Positions 1 to 8,119 are shown, counted from the stretch's first letter. The stretch is 64,000 nucleotides of DNA from Reyranella sp. (GCA_019750135.1 JAIEOV010000028.1:46544-110543); one strand, 5' to 3'. The notes: generated by a model from the sequence alone, not told the origin. A program made the numbers and translations.

Positions 1-213
1 GCGCCGCACCCGGCTCGTGACGCGGCTGGCCACCGGTTGATCGGCAGGTGCCGCTGGGGCAGAGGGTGCCACAGGCTGCGGCGCGGGCGGCGGCACCGGC
101 TCGGCGGGCGGTTCTGCGACCTTGGGCGCGGAGGCCGGTGCGTCAGCCGGCGGCGCCTCGGGCTTCCGAGGCTCCGGCTTGGGCGGTGCCGGTGGGGACG
201 CGGTATCGCTCAT
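1..213 (-). CDS. Pro/Ala-rich protein N-terminus (partial, runs off left edge)
   Basis: An open frame reads from ATG at 213 to the window edge without a stop, giving 71 residues. It begins MSDTASPPAPPKPEPRKPEA and continues as an almost pure Pro/Ala/Glu/Lys low-complexity stretch ending in VASRVTSRVRR. Such N-termini are common in front of a membrane or catalytic domain, but nothing after residue 71 is visible and no function can be assigned. It starts 33 bp after the stop of the response-regulator gene on the same strand, so the two may be co-transcribed. The GC skew of Pro/Ala codons makes any reading frame look open here, so this is less certain than its neighbours. Confidence 0.5.
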   Translation of the reverse strand, partial: MSDTASPPAPPKPEPRKPEAPPADAPASAPKVAEPPAEPVPPPAPQPVAPSAPAAPADQPVASRVTSRVRR

Positions 214-246
214 CGACCGACAGGATAACCGATTTCGCGCGTCCTA

Positions 247-600
247 TCAGGCCTTGCGGACGAGCGACGCCACGAACTTCGAGAGCTCCTCGACGCTGTA
301 CGGCTTGGCAAAGACGTGAATGCGCGGGCCGCTCACCGTCGGCGGCGCGTTGTTGCCCGAGCAGCGGATGATGGGCACGTCCGGCCGGTGCCGAAGTGCC
401 GCCTCGATCACCTTCTCGCCCGACATGTCGGGCAGGCCGATATCGACGATGATGGCGCCCAACGGCGCTCCGCCTGTCACGACATCGAGGGCGGCTTGTC
501 CCGTCGCCGCCTCGATGCAGTCGAGGCCGGCCGCGTTCAAGGCATCGACCATCACGGCGCGGATGAGGAACTCATCCTCCGCCAGCAGCACACTTGCCAT
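247..600 (-). CDS. Single-domain response regulator (CheY-like receiver)
   Basis: A 117-residue protein made of one receiver domain with no output domain. The acidic pair E8-D9 (LLAEDEF), phosphoacceptor D53 (IIVDIGLPDMSG), S81 in the switch position and K99 in FAKPY are all present, so it should be phosphorylated normally. Proteins of this type pass phosphate between kinases or bind targets such as sensor kinases directly. The start at 600 was chosen because GGGAGA lies 4 nt upstream and the translation then begins MASVLLAEDE, the usual beta-1 strand; longer upstream extensions add only low-complexity sequence. No histidine kinase is next to it, so the partner is unknown. Confidence 0.9.
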   Translation of the reverse strand: MASVLLAEDEFLIRAVMVDALNAAGLDCIEAATGQAALDVVTGGAPLGAIIVDIGLPDMSGEKVIEAALRHRPDVPIIRCSGNNAPPTVSGPRIHVFAKPYSVEELSKFVASLVRKA

Positions 601-702
601 ACAGTCTCCCACTCTAGCCCCCCTTCGCTCCTGCGGAGCTTCGGCGGACATCTCTGTTCGCGCCACTTCAGCCATCCGAACCTGCGTAGCAGCGTAGGGT
701 GG

Positions 703-1833
703 CTAGTCAGCCGCCCTGGCCATGGTGGGCTGAGGCTTGAACGGCAGAATGGTTGTGGCGCGGACGGCGGGCAGCGGCAAGGGCGGTGTTTCCGCTCCCA
801 GCGCGCGGGCGGCGTTCCAGCCCCAGCGCGGATCGAGCAGGAAGGCGCGTGCATGGGCCGTGCAATCGGCCTGGCCCGTGGCGATGATGCGTTCGGCCTG
901 CTCGGGCTCGGTGATGACGCCGACCGCCCAGGTCTTGATGCCGGCCTCCTTGCGGATGCGGGCCGCGAAATCGACGTGATAGCCCGGCGCGACCGGGATC
1001 TTCTGGGCGGCGGCATTGCCGCCCGAGCTGGCATCGATGAAGTCGCAGCCCAGCGCCTTGAGCTGGCGCGCGGTCTCGATCGTCTCCTCGATCGTCACCC
1101 CGCCCTCGACCCATTCGACGCAACTGAGCCGCATGCCCAGGGCCTTGTCGGCCGGCCAGACCTTGCGGCAGGCCTCGAACACTTCGAGCGGGAAGCGGCG
1201 CCGCTTGTCGGCGGAGCCGCCGTACTCGTCGTTGCGCTTGTTGCTGAGCGGCGACAGGAACTGGCTCAGGAGATAGCCGTGTGCGCCGTGCAGCTCGACG
1301 ACGTCGAAGCCCAGCCGGGCGCTGCGCAGGGTGGCGTCGACGAAGGCCTGCTTGACCCGCGTCAGGCCGACCGCATCGAGGGCGACCGGCGTGTGCCACT
1401 TGGCATCGTAGGGCACGGCCGAGGCCGAGACCGTGGTCCACGGCAGGTCGGGTGCGTCGGCCTGGGTCAGCGGACCACCGCCCTTCCACGGCCGTTGCGC
1501 CGAGGCCTTGCGGCCGGCATGGGCGAGCTGGATGCCGAGCTTGACCGTGGGCATCCAGCCGCGCGTCCAGTCGACGATCGACTTGATGGCAGCTTCGTTT
1601 TCGTCGCTGTAGAGGCCGAGGCAGCCCTGCGTGATGCGACCGTCGCGCTCGACGTGCGTCGCCTCGAGGCACAGCAGGCCGGCGCCCGACATCGCCAGCA
1701 TGCCGTAATGCACCTGGTGCCAGGGCTGGGCACTGCCATCGACGGCCGCATACTGGCACATCGGCGACACGACGATGCGATTGGGCAGAGTCACGCCGCC
1801 GAGCTCGACGGGTGTGAAGAGCTGGGCGGTCAT
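703..1833 (-). CDS. NADH:flavin oxidoreductase, Old Yellow Enzyme (YqjM/NamA type)
   Basis: FMN-dependent ene-reductase of 376 residues that reduces activated C=C bonds, and sometimes nitro compounds, with NAD(P)H in the cytosol. C26 and Y28 (SPMCQY) fall at the positions that define the YqjM/xenobiotic-reductase subclass, and the substrate-binding His pair is in LHGAHGYLLSQ. The C-terminal FMN phosphate-binding part (AVGVI, ARAFLLDPRWGW) is complete. The start at 1833 has AGGAAG 5 nt upstream; an in-frame ATG at 1845 lies at the edge of an inverted repeat and is less likely. The physiological substrate cannot be told from sequence. Confidence 0.93.
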   Translation of the reverse strand: MTAQLFTPVELGGVTLPNRIVVSPMCQYAAVDGSAQPWHQVHYGMLAMSGAGLLCLEATHVERDGRITQGCLGLYSDENEAAIKSIVDWTRGWMPTVKLGIQLAHAGRKASAQRPWKGGGPLTQADAPDLPWTTVSASAVPYDAKWHTPVALDAVGLTRVKQAFVDATLRSARLGFDVVELHGAHGYLLSQFLSPLSNKRNDEYGGSADKRRRFPLEVFEACRKVWPADKALGMRLSCVEWVEGGVTIEETIETARQLKALGCDFIDASSGGNAAAQKIPVAPGYHVDFAARIRKEAGIKTWAVGVITEPEQAERIIATGQADCTAHARAFLLDPRWGWNAARALGAETPPLPLPAVRATTILPFKPQPTMARAAD

Positions 1834-1843
1834 TGTCTTCCTC

Positions 1844-1929
1844 ATTGCCGGGAGCGCGCCACTCCAGTGGCGCGTCTTTGTGGATCACGCATCGTATGAG
1901 CGCCACTGGAGTGGCGCGCTCCCGGCAAT
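1844..1929. repeat. 30-bp perfect inverted repeat with 26-nt spacer
   Basis: Arms 1844-1873 and 1900-1929 are exact reverse complements over 30 bases. Each arm contains an inner palindrome, GCGCCACTCCAGTGGCGC on the left. It lies between the stop of nudC and the start of the Old Yellow Enzyme gene, both on the minus strand, so in RNA it would form a very stable hairpin that could end nudC transcription or protect its 3' end. The segment CCAGTGGCGCGTC recurs near 42230, which suggests a dispersed repeat. Confidence 0.9.
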
Positions 1930-1936
1930 GATCCCA

Positions 1937-2887
1937 TCAACCACTGATCGACGGGCCAGCCTCGTGGCCCAGCCATTCCTCGATCAAGCGGCGGGCGATG
2001 GAATCGCGGCGTGGCATGAAGAACGAGCCGTCCTTGGGCAGGTTCTCCGGCTTGAGGTCGTCGCGGCTCATCCAGCGCGCGGCCTCGAGCTCGGATTTGT
2101 TGACGTCATAGTCGAGCGATTCGGCTTCGGCATGGAAGCCGATCATCACCGAGGCCGGGAACGGCCAGGGTTGCGAGGATCGATAGGTGACGTTCTTCAC
2201 GTGCACCCTCACCTCCTCGTAGACCTCGCGGGCGACGGCGTCCTCGAAGCTCTCGCCCGGCTCGACGAAGCCCGCCAGGGTCGAATGCATGCCGCGCGGG
2301 AAATGCGGGCTGCGGCCGAGCAGGCACTTGTCGCCGTGATGGACCAGCATGATCACCGCCGGATCGGTGCGCGGGAAATGCTCGGTCTTGCAGCTCTCGT
2401 TGGTGCAGCGGCGGACATGGCCGCCGCGCGTCACCGTGGTGCTGGCGCCGCACACGCCGCAATAGCGGTGGCGGCGGTGCCAGTAGGTCATGCCGCGGGC
2501 ATAGGCCAGGATCGAGCCCTCGCGCGCGAACAGGAGCGCACCGACCTGGCGCAGATCGACGAACTCCCCGAGCTCCTTCAGCGGCACATCCTTGCCGGTG
2601 ACGTCGACGGCGAAATACGGCGTGCCCTCGACATAGCCCAGGAAGATGTGATGGTCGGCCTGGTTGACGACGGCGCGGGCCATCATGCCCTGCAGGAACA
2701 CCGCCTCGGGATTACCGCCGGTCTTCACCAAATTCTTTTCGGTGTCGATCGGAACGAACCGGGCCGCGCCCGACGAGGCGAGCTCGATCATGCGCTCTTC
2801 GTTCTCGCGCTCATGGCTGGCGCGGTCGATTTCGGCGCTGGAATAAGGATTTCTGGGTCTTTGCTGCATGCCGGCGAAAGGTGGCAT
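1937..2887 (-). CDS. nudC: NADH pyrophosphatase NudC (NUDIX)
   Basis: About 316 residues. It hydrolyses NADH to NMNH and AMP and in other bacteria removes NAD caps from RNA. A zinc ribbon (CGVC, then CTNESC) is followed by a NUDIX domain with the box G-x5-E-x7-RE-V-Y-EE (GFVEPGESFEDAVARE onward; the last Gly of the box is Arg) and by SQPWPFPAS, the array diagnostic of the NudC subfamily. The frame is open far upstream and joins the GIY-YIG sequence without a stop, so the start is uncertain: ATG 2887 and ATG 2869 are possible, neither with a strong ribosome site. The homologous part begins at about residue 20. Confidence 0.88.
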   Translation of the reverse strand: MPPFAGMQQRPRNPYSSAEIDRASHERENEERMIELASSGAARFVPIDTEKNLVKTGGNPEAVFLQGMMARAVVNQADHHIFLGYVEGTPYFAVDVTGKDVPLKELGEFVDLRQVGALLFAREGSILAYARGMTYWHRRHRYCGVCGASTTVTRGGHVRRCTNESCKTEHFPRTDPAVIMLVHHGDKCLLGRSPHFPRGMHSTLAGFVEPGESFEDAVAREVYEEVRVHVKNVTYRSSQPWPFPASVMIGFHAEAESLDYDVNKSELEAARWMSRDDLKPENLPKDGSFFMPRRDSIARRLIEEWLGHEAGPSISG

Positions 2888-2910
2888 AGCGGCGGGGAAG
2901 CTGCAATTCC

Positions 2911-2957
2911 CGTCATCCCGAGCGGAGCGAAGCGAAGCCGAGGGACCTCTTTTCGCG
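2911..2957 (+). repeat. Left arm of 47-bp inverted repeat (GTCATCCCGAGC family)
   Basis: Starts CGTCATCCCGAGCGG and ends CCTCTTTTCGCG. It lies between the natural stop of the GIY-YIG gene and the start of nudC, 24 bp upstream of the first nudC start candidate. Confidence 0.95.
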
Positions 2958-2960
2958 ATG

Positions 2961-3253
2961 CTAGCCGTTAGTGTGGATTTCGCCTGACAAGTCGCGCCAA
3001 TCGGGATGGCACAATTGATCAAGGCGATCTTCTTGCTCCGGCGCCAGCCTTTCAGTTGCTTCTCCCGTGCGATTGCATCGGGCGCAGTGTCAAAATTCTC
3101 GACGTAAATCAGCCGATCAATCTTGTACTTCGCAGTATGAACAACGCGGCCAGATCGATGCTCAAGTAGCCGACGGCCAAGGTCGGTCGTGATACCGATG
3201 TACAGCGCCCGGCCTGTCGCACTGGCCATGATGTAAACAACGGGTTGCCGCAT
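2961..3253 (-). pseudogene. GIY-YIG endonuclease-family protein, frameshifted near its end
   Basis: Starts MRQPVVYIMASATGRALYIG and has the GIY-YIG core (Y7-I, then Y18-I-G20), the Arg of LGRRLLEH and the YVENFDTA..AIAREKQLKGW segment typical of the small YhbQ/UPF0213-like proteins. The last helix is broken: the frame reads LINCAIPIGATCQ, whereas shifting by one base near 3010-3014 restores CHPDWRDLSGEIHTNG and a TAG at 2961-2963, matching the usual HPDWRDL ending. The span 2961-3253 is 293 nt, not a multiple of three. Because of the shift the frame runs on into nudC. It may be a recent mutation or a sequencing error; the core domain is intact either way. Confidence 0.8.
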
Positions 3254-3261
3254 GCCATCAC

Positions 3262-3308
3262 CGCGAAAAGAGGTCCCTCGGCTTCGCTTCGCTCCGCTCG
3301 GGATGACG
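3262..3308 (-). repeat. Right arm of 47-bp inverted repeat
   Basis: Exact reverse complement of 2911-2957, ending GGGATGACG. Its inner end is 8 bp upstream of the GIY-YIG start codon, so the arm probably includes or abuts the signals for that gene. Confidence 0.95.
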
Positions 3309-3354
3309 GTGAGTGTGACGCAATCATGCGGCGTCAATGCGACACGAATGCAAC

Positions 3355-6273
3355 CTAAGGTAACGCCCGCGCCAGCACCTCGGCGACGTGTATCGCCTGC
3401 CGGTCGCTGCCGTCGGCGATCTGGTGGCGGCAGGAGGTGCCGTCGGCGACGATCAGCGCATCGGCCGGCGCCTTGCGCACGGCCGGCATCAGCGACAGCT
3501 CGGCCATGGCGATCGACGTTTCGTAATGCTCGGCTTCGTAGCCGAAGCTGCCGGCCATGCCGCAGCAGCTCGATTCGATCGTGTTGACGGTGAGCTCGGG
3601 CACCAGCGACAGCGCCTCCTGCACTGCGCTCATGGCGCCGAACGCCTTCTGATGGCAGTGGCCGTGGAGGTACGCCGCTTTCTGCACCAGCGGCTTCAAC
3701 GGGAGCTGCAGCCGCCCTGCCCTCTTCTCGCGGGCCAGGAATTCCTCGAACAGGAAGGCATTGTCGCTGACCGCCTGGGCGTCCTTGCCGAGGCCGAGCG
3801 CCAGAAACTCATCGCGCAGGGTGAACAGGCACGAGGGTTCCAAGCCGACGATCGGCACGCCCTTGGCGACGAAGGGCAGCAGCGCCTGCAGCAACCGCTT
3901 CGCTTCCGCTTTCGCCTTCTCGACCTGGCCGGTGGCGAGATAAGTACGGCCGCAGCACAGCGCCGGCGAACCGATGTTGGGCCAGGCGACGGCGACGCGA
4001 TGGCCGGCGGCCTGCAGCACGCGCCGCGCGGCGTGCAACACGTGCGGCTCGAAGTTGTTGGAGAAGGTGTCGGCGAAGATCACCACCGTGGCGTCGGCCT
4101 GGTCGACGTCGGTGGTGGCGAGGAAGGTGTCGCTGCGCCAACTCGGCAGGCGGCGCTGCTTGGCGAAGCCGACATAGGACTGGAAGAACCAGGCGAGATT
4201 GAACAGCCACGGCACGCGCCGCGCCCACGGCGCGATCTCGGGCAGGTTGCCGATCAGCCGGTCGCGCCAGCTGAGGCCCTTGGCCATGCGCCGCGCCGAG
4301 CGCACCTCGATCTTCATGCGTGCCATGTCGACGCCGGTCGGACAGTCGCGCTTGCAGCCCTTGCAGCTCACGCAGAGATCCATCGCCGCCGCGACGGCAT
4401 CGGAAGTCAAAGCGCCGTCGAGCTGACCGGACAGCGCCAGCCGTAGCGTGTTGGCGCGGCCGCGCGTGAGATGCTTCTCGTCACGGGTGACGCGGAAGGA
4501 CGGGCACATCGTGCCGGCGTCGAACTTGCGGCAATGCCCGTTGTTGTTGCACATCTCGGTGGCCTTGGCGAAGCCGCCGGTCGAATCGCCGCCGCTGCCG
4601 GGCGCCGTCAGCGCCTCGGTCATGGGATCGTTCTGGACGTTCCACGCCGACCAGTCGAGCGCGGGCTTGTAGGCGACGTTCTTGTATCCGGGCTTGAAGC
4701 GGAACAGCGAGCGGTCGTCCATCCTGGTCGGCCGCACGATCTTGCCGGGATTGAGCATGCCCGTCGGATCGAACAGGTCCTTGACCTCGCCCATCGCCTT
4801 GGTGAGTCGCGGGCCGAACTGCCAGGCCACCCATTCCGAGCGCACCAGCCCGTCGCCGTGCTCGCCCGAGAACGCGCCCTTGTACTCGCGCACCATGGCC
4901 GAGGCTTCCTCGGCAATCGTCCGCATCTTCTCGGCGCCGTCGTTGCGCATGTCGAGGATCGGCCGCACATGCAAGGTGCCCACCGAGGCGTGGGCATACC
5001 ATGTGCCCTTGGTGCCGTGCTTGGTGAAGACGTCGGTCAGGCGCTGCGTATAGTCGGCCAGATGCTCCAGCGGCACCGCGCAGTCCTCGATGAAGGAGAC
5101 GGGTTTTCCATCGCCCTTCATGGACATCATGATGTTGAGGCCGGCCTTGCGCACTTCCCACAGCGCGGACTGCGGTCCGGGCTCGGGCATCTCGACGACA
5201 CTCTTGGGCAGGCCGAGATCGCCCATCAGCTCGACGAGGCGCTGCAGGTCGCGCAGTTGAGCCTCGCGCTCCTCGCCGGCGAACTCGATCAGCAGGATCG
5301 CCTCGGGCTCGCCGATCAGGGCGCGCTCGATCACCGGTCGGAAGGCCGGGTTGGCGCGCGCCAGCTCGATCATGGTGCGATCGACCAGCTCGACGGCCGT
5401 CGGCTTCAGCTTGACGATGTGCTGGGCGCTTTCCATCGCCTTGTAGAAGCTCGGGAAGTTCACGACGCCCAGGGTCTTGTGCTTGGGCAGCGGCGCCAGC
5501 TTCAAGGTCAGGCGCTCGGTGACGGCGAGCGTGCCCTCGCTGCCGACCAGCAGGTGGGCGAGGTTCACCGAATTGTCGAGCGTGTAGGGCCGCTCCGACT
5601 GCGGGAAGAAGATGTCGAGGTTGTAGCCGCCGACGCGCCGTAGCACCTTGGGGTACATGCGCTCGATCTCGTCGCGCTCGGCGAAGGCGAGTGCCGCCAC
5701 CCTGTCGGCGATGGTCCGCACGGCCGCCGGCATATCCTCGGGCCGCGCCGAGCCGAAGCGTGCGCGTTGCCCGTCGGCCAGGATCGCATCGATCGAGGCG
5801 ACGTTGTGCACCATGTTGCCGTAGCGGATCGAGCGGCTGCCGCAGGAATTGTTCCCGGCCATGCCGCCCAGGGTGCACTGCGCCGACGTCGAGACATCGA
5901 CCGGGTACCAGAGGCCGTGCGGCTTCAGCCAGGCATTGAGCTGGTCGAGCACGACGCCGGGCTGCACCGTGACCTCGGCGCGGTTCTTGTCGAAACCCAC
6001 GACCTCGCGCATGTACTTCGACATGTCGACGACGAGCGCCTGCCCGACCGTCTGGCCGCACTGCGAGGTGCCGGCGCCGCGCGGCAGGATCGCCGCCTTG
6101 GCGTCGCGCGCCACGTCCATCACCAGCGCGAGGTCGGTCTCGTCGCGCGGCAGCACGACGCCCACCGGCTCGACCTGGTAGATCGAGGCGTCGGTCGAAT
6201 AGCGCCCGCGCGAGGCGGCGTCGAAAAGGACGTCGCCCTTGATGGTGCGGCGGAGGGTTTGTTCGAGTGTCAT
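3355..6273 (-). CDS. FAD-binding oxidase / 4Fe-4S oxidoreductase (YdiJ-like, D-2-hydroxyacid dehydrogenase)
   Basis: About 972 residues combining a GlcD-like flavoprotein and a GlcF-like iron-sulfur protein in one chain. The N-terminal half holds the FAD-binding PCMH fold (PRGAGTSQCGQTVG, GGMAGNNSCGSRS) and the FAD-oxidase C domain. Then come cysteine clusters (CNNNGHC and CVSCKGCKRDCPTG) and two CCG domains (ALCCGRTYLA, HGHCHQKA, SSCCGMAGSFG). The family oxidises D-2-hydroxyacids such as D-2-hydroxyglutarate or D-lactate and passes electrons to the respiratory chain. The ATG at 6273 was preferred; another in-frame ATG at 6285 sits inside the neighbouring palindromic repeat. It is probably a stand-alone gene. 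Confidence 0.9.
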   Translation of the reverse strand: MTLEQTLRRTIKGDVLFDAASRGRYSTDASIYQVEPVGVVLPRDETDLALVMDVARDAKAAILPRGAGTSQCGQTVGQALVVDMSKYMREVVGFDKNRAEVTVQPGVVLDQLNAWLKPHGLWYPVDVSTSAQCTLGGMAGNNSCGSRSIRYGNMVHNVASIDAILADGQRARFGSARPEDMPAAVRTIADRVAALAFAERDEIERMYPKVLRRVGGYNLDIFFPQSERPYTLDNSVNLAHLLVGSEGTLAVTERLTLKLAPLPKHKTLGVVNFPSFYKAMESAQHIVKLKPTAVELVDRTMIELARANPAFRPVIERALIGEPEAILLIEFAGEEREAQLRDLQRLVELMGDLGLPKSVVEMPEPGPQSALWEVRKAGLNIMMSMKGDGKPVSFIEDCAVPLEHLADYTQRLTDVFTKHGTKGTWYAHASVGTLHVRPILDMRNDGAEKMRTIAEEASAMVREYKGAFSGEHGDGLVRSEWVAWQFGPRLTKAMGEVKDLFDPTGMLNPGKIVRPTRMDDRSLFRFKPGYKNVAYKPALDWSAWNVQNDPMTEALTAPGSGGDSTGGFAKATEMCNNNGHCRKFDAGTMCPSFRVTRDEKHLTRGRANTLRLALSGQLDGALTSDAVAAAMDLCVSCKGCKRDCPTGVDMARMKIEVRSARRMAKGLSWRDRLIGNLPEIAPWARRVPWLFNLAWFFQSYVGFAKQRRLPSWRSDTFLATTDVDQADATVVIFADTFSNNFEPHVLHAARRVLQAAGHRVAVAWPNIGSPALCCGRTYLATGQVEKAKAEAKRLLQALLPFVAKGVPIVGLEPSCLFTLRDEFLALGLGKDAQAVSDNAFLFEEFLAREKRAGRLQLPLKPLVQKAAYLHGHCHQKAFGAMSAVQEALSLVPELTVNTIESSCCGMAGSFGYEAEHYETSIAMAELSLMPAVRKAPADALIVADGTSCRHQIADGSDRQAIHVAEVLARALP

Positions 6274-6280
6274 TTTAGAC

Positions 6281-6402
6281 GTCATCCCGACCGGAGCCGC
6301 CCGAAGGGCGGCGCAGCGGAGGGACCTCTTTTGAGGTTGCCTGCGGCAGGAAAAGAGGTCCCTCCACTGCGCCTCGCTTCGCTCGGCTCCGGTCAGGGTG
6401 AC
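6281..6402. repeat. 122-bp imperfect palindrome of the GTCATCCCGA family
   Basis: Left half 6281-6332 (GTCATCCCGACCGGAGCC to GGGACCTCTTTT) pairs with right half 6351-6402 with several mismatches, around an inner near-palindrome CCTGCGGCAGG. It is related to the arms around the GIY-YIG gene but contains no gene. It fills the gap between the TctC stop and the FAD-oxidase start and would form a long hairpin in RNA. Confidence 0.9.
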
Positions 6403-6408
6403 GGAGCG

Positions 6409-7401
6409 TCAATCCAGCTTCACTCCGGCCGCGTCAACGACCTTCTGCCATTTCTCGATCTCGGCGCGGATTCGCTTGGCGAAGTCCGCGCGGGACTCGC
6501 CGCCGACCTGCGCCGTCTGTTCCTTCCAAATCGTCTGGAGCTTGGGATTGTTCAGCGCCTTCACGATCTCCTGGTACATGCGGTCGACGATCGGCTCCGG
6601 CGTGCCCTTGATCGCCCACAGACCATACCAGGTCGACACGATCCAGTTCGGCACGCCGATCTCGGGCGCGCTCGGCATGTCCGGAAACTCCGCGTTGCGC
6701 TTGGGCGTGGCGACGGCGAGGCCCAAAAGCTTGCCGGCCTTGATCTGTTGCGCCGAGGTGCCCATGCCGTCGAACATCATGTCGGCATTGCCGGCCAGCA
6801 GGTCCTGCATTGCAGGTCCTGCGCCGCGATAGGGCACGTGGACGATGTCGGTCTTGGTCTCGAGCTTGAACAGCTCGCCCGCGAGATGGTGGGCCGTGCC
6901 GGCACCGGCCGAGGCGTAGTTCACCTTGCCTGGATTCTTCTTCACGTACTCGATGAACTCGGCGGCCGTCTTCGCCGGCACGCGGTTGGGATTGATCGAG
7001 ATCACCTGCGGCACCAGCGCGATCATGGTGATCGGCTCGAAGTTCTTCTCGAGGTCGTAGTCGAGTGTCCTGTAGATCGAGGGCGCGATGGTGTGGTGGA
7101 CGGCGCCGACCAGGAAGGTCTGGCCGTCGGGCTTCATCTTGGCCGCCTGCGAGGCGCCGACGGTGCCGCCGGCTCCGCCCTTGTTGTCGATCAGGACCTG
7201 CACGCCGAGCTGCTCGCCGACCTGCGCCGCCAGCGGCCGCGCGAACGTGTCGGTGCCGCCGCCGGCCGGGAACGGGTTGACCCAGGTGATCGGACCGCTC
7301 GGCCAGCCCTGTTGTGCGCGCGCGATCGCGGGCGCCGCCAGCGAGGCGGCCAGACCGAGCTTCAGCGCTCCGCGGCGCGAAGTCTTGTACGCATACGTCA
7401 T
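6409..7401 (-). CDS. Tripartite tricarboxylate transporter-type substrate-binding protein (TctC/Bug family)
   Basis: A periplasmic binding protein of 330 residues. The N-terminus (SRRGALKLGLAASLAAPAIARAQ) is a twin-arginine-like signal. The mature part has the Bug-family signatures WVNPFPAGGGTDTFAR, IDNKGGAGGTVG and a HVPYRGAGPA segment. These proteins bind carboxylates, amides or aromatic acids. No TctA/TctB membrane genes are nearby, which is usual for orphan Bug proteins. The ATG at 7401 has GGAGGAG 7 nt upstream and was chosen over a TTG further out. The gene follows the GntR regulator, whose stop overlaps its leader, so the two are likely co-transcribed. Confidence 0.92.
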   Translation of the reverse strand: MTYAYKTSRRGALKLGLAASLAAPAIARAQQGWPSGPITWVNPFPAGGGTDTFARPLAAQVGEQLGVQVLIDNKGGAGGTVGASQAAKMKPDGQTFLVGAVHHTIAPSIYRTLDYDLEKNFEPITMIALVPQVISINPNRVPAKTAAEFIEYVKKNPGKVNYASAGAGTAHHLAGELFKLETKTDIVHVPYRGAGPAMQDLLAGNADMMFDGMGTSAQQIKAGKLLGLAVATPKRNAEFPDMPSAPEIGVPNWIVSTWYGLWAIKGTPEPIVDRMYQEIVKALNNPKLQTIWKEQTAQVGGESRADFAKRIRAEIEKWQKVVDAAGVKLD

Positions 7402-7416
7402 GCTCACTCCTCCCAA

Positions 7417-8091
7417 TTACTCTTTGTCTTGCCCCTTCATCGTCTCCAGCACCACCTGAAGCTTGGCGTGCAGATGCCGGACGAGGAGTTCACGTAGCGC
7501 AGCGCCGTCGCGTGCCGCAAGGGCGGCGAGCATGGAACGATGTTCCGCTACCGCCCGGTCCCACTTGGCGCCGTTCAGGTTGGAGCGGAAGCGCAGCGCA
7601 TGCAGCCGTGCATTGAGCGTGCGGTAAGTCTGGGCGAGCACTGGGTTGGCGGCGATCAGGTTGAGACGGTCGTGGATGGCGCGGTTGACGCGATAGTAGC
7701 CCGGCAAGTCCCGCCGCTTGTGGGCCCTCTCCAGGTCGTCCTGCAGCGCCCTGATGTCTTCGAGATCGGCGTCGGTCGCGCGGGCCGCGGCAAGCTCCCC
7801 GGCAAGCCCCTCCAGCGAAGCCATGACCTCGAAGGCATGGCGCACATCCTCGCGCGACAGGGCCACGACCTGGACGCCACGATTGGGCAGCTGCAGCAAC
7901 AGGCCTTCGGCGGCGAGCAACCGGAAGGCCTCGCGCAACGGCGTACGCGAGACCCCAAGCTGCTCGCTGAGCTCGCGCTCATTCAGCCGCGCGCCAGGCG
8001 CCAGAATGCCCTCGATGATCAAGGCACGCAGTCGCTCCGCCGCCACCTGCGGCAGCGTCGAACGGGCAATTGCTATGTTGAAGCCGTCCAT
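7417..8091 (-). CDS. GntR-family transcriptional regulator (FadR/FCD subfamily)
   Basis: 224 residues. An N-terminal winged helix (RLRALIIEGILAPGARLNER, then LGVSRTPLREAFRLLAAEGL) is followed by an all-helical FCD ligand domain with the metal-binding His residues in the RAIHDRLN and AEHRSM helices. FCD regulators sense small carboxylic acids. The gene is divergent from the aminotransferase, and the intergenic gap contains a TTGTATACAA palindrome, so it probably controls both that gene and the TctC gene downstream. GTG at 8094 is an alternative start. Confidence 0.93.
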   Translation of the reverse strand: MDGFNIAIARSTLPQVAAERLRALIIEGILAPGARLNERELSEQLGVSRTPLREAFRLLAAEGLLLQLPNRGVQVVALSREDVRHAFEVMASLEGLAGELAAARATDADLEDIRALQDDLERAHKRRDLPGYYRVNRAIHDRLNLIAANPVLAQTYRTLNARLHALRFRSNLNGAKWDRAVAEHRSMLAALAARDGAALRELLVRHLHAKLQVVLETMKGQDKE

Positions 8092-8119
8092 CACATGCCT
8101 ATGGACTCAGTTTGGCATG

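Larger units (their letters stand above)
2911..3308. mobile_element. Candidate GIY-YIG repeat cassette bounded by 47-bp inverted repeats
   Basis: Two arms, 2911-2957 and 3262-3308, are perfect reverse complements over 47 bases and enclose only a GIY-YIG-type gene. The arms belong to the same family (GTCATCCCGAGC, then GAGGGACCTCTTTT) as palindromes at 6281-6402 and 32391-32481. No clear target-site duplication is visible outside the arms. The structure looks like a minimal mobile unit in which the enclosed nuclease may act on the repeat, similar in logic to REP sequences and their RAYT transposases. Mobility is inference; the repeat and gene are directly visible. Confidence 0.6.

Noticed and set aside
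316..1899. 527-codon plus-strand open frame opposite the response regulator and ene-reductase
   Set aside because: Antisense shadow of two well-supported minus-strand genes; composition is Arg/Gly-rich.
5767..7497. 576-codon plus-strand open frame across the FAD oxidase and TctC genes
   Set aside because: Spans two real genes and the palindromic repeat, with no recognisable domain.
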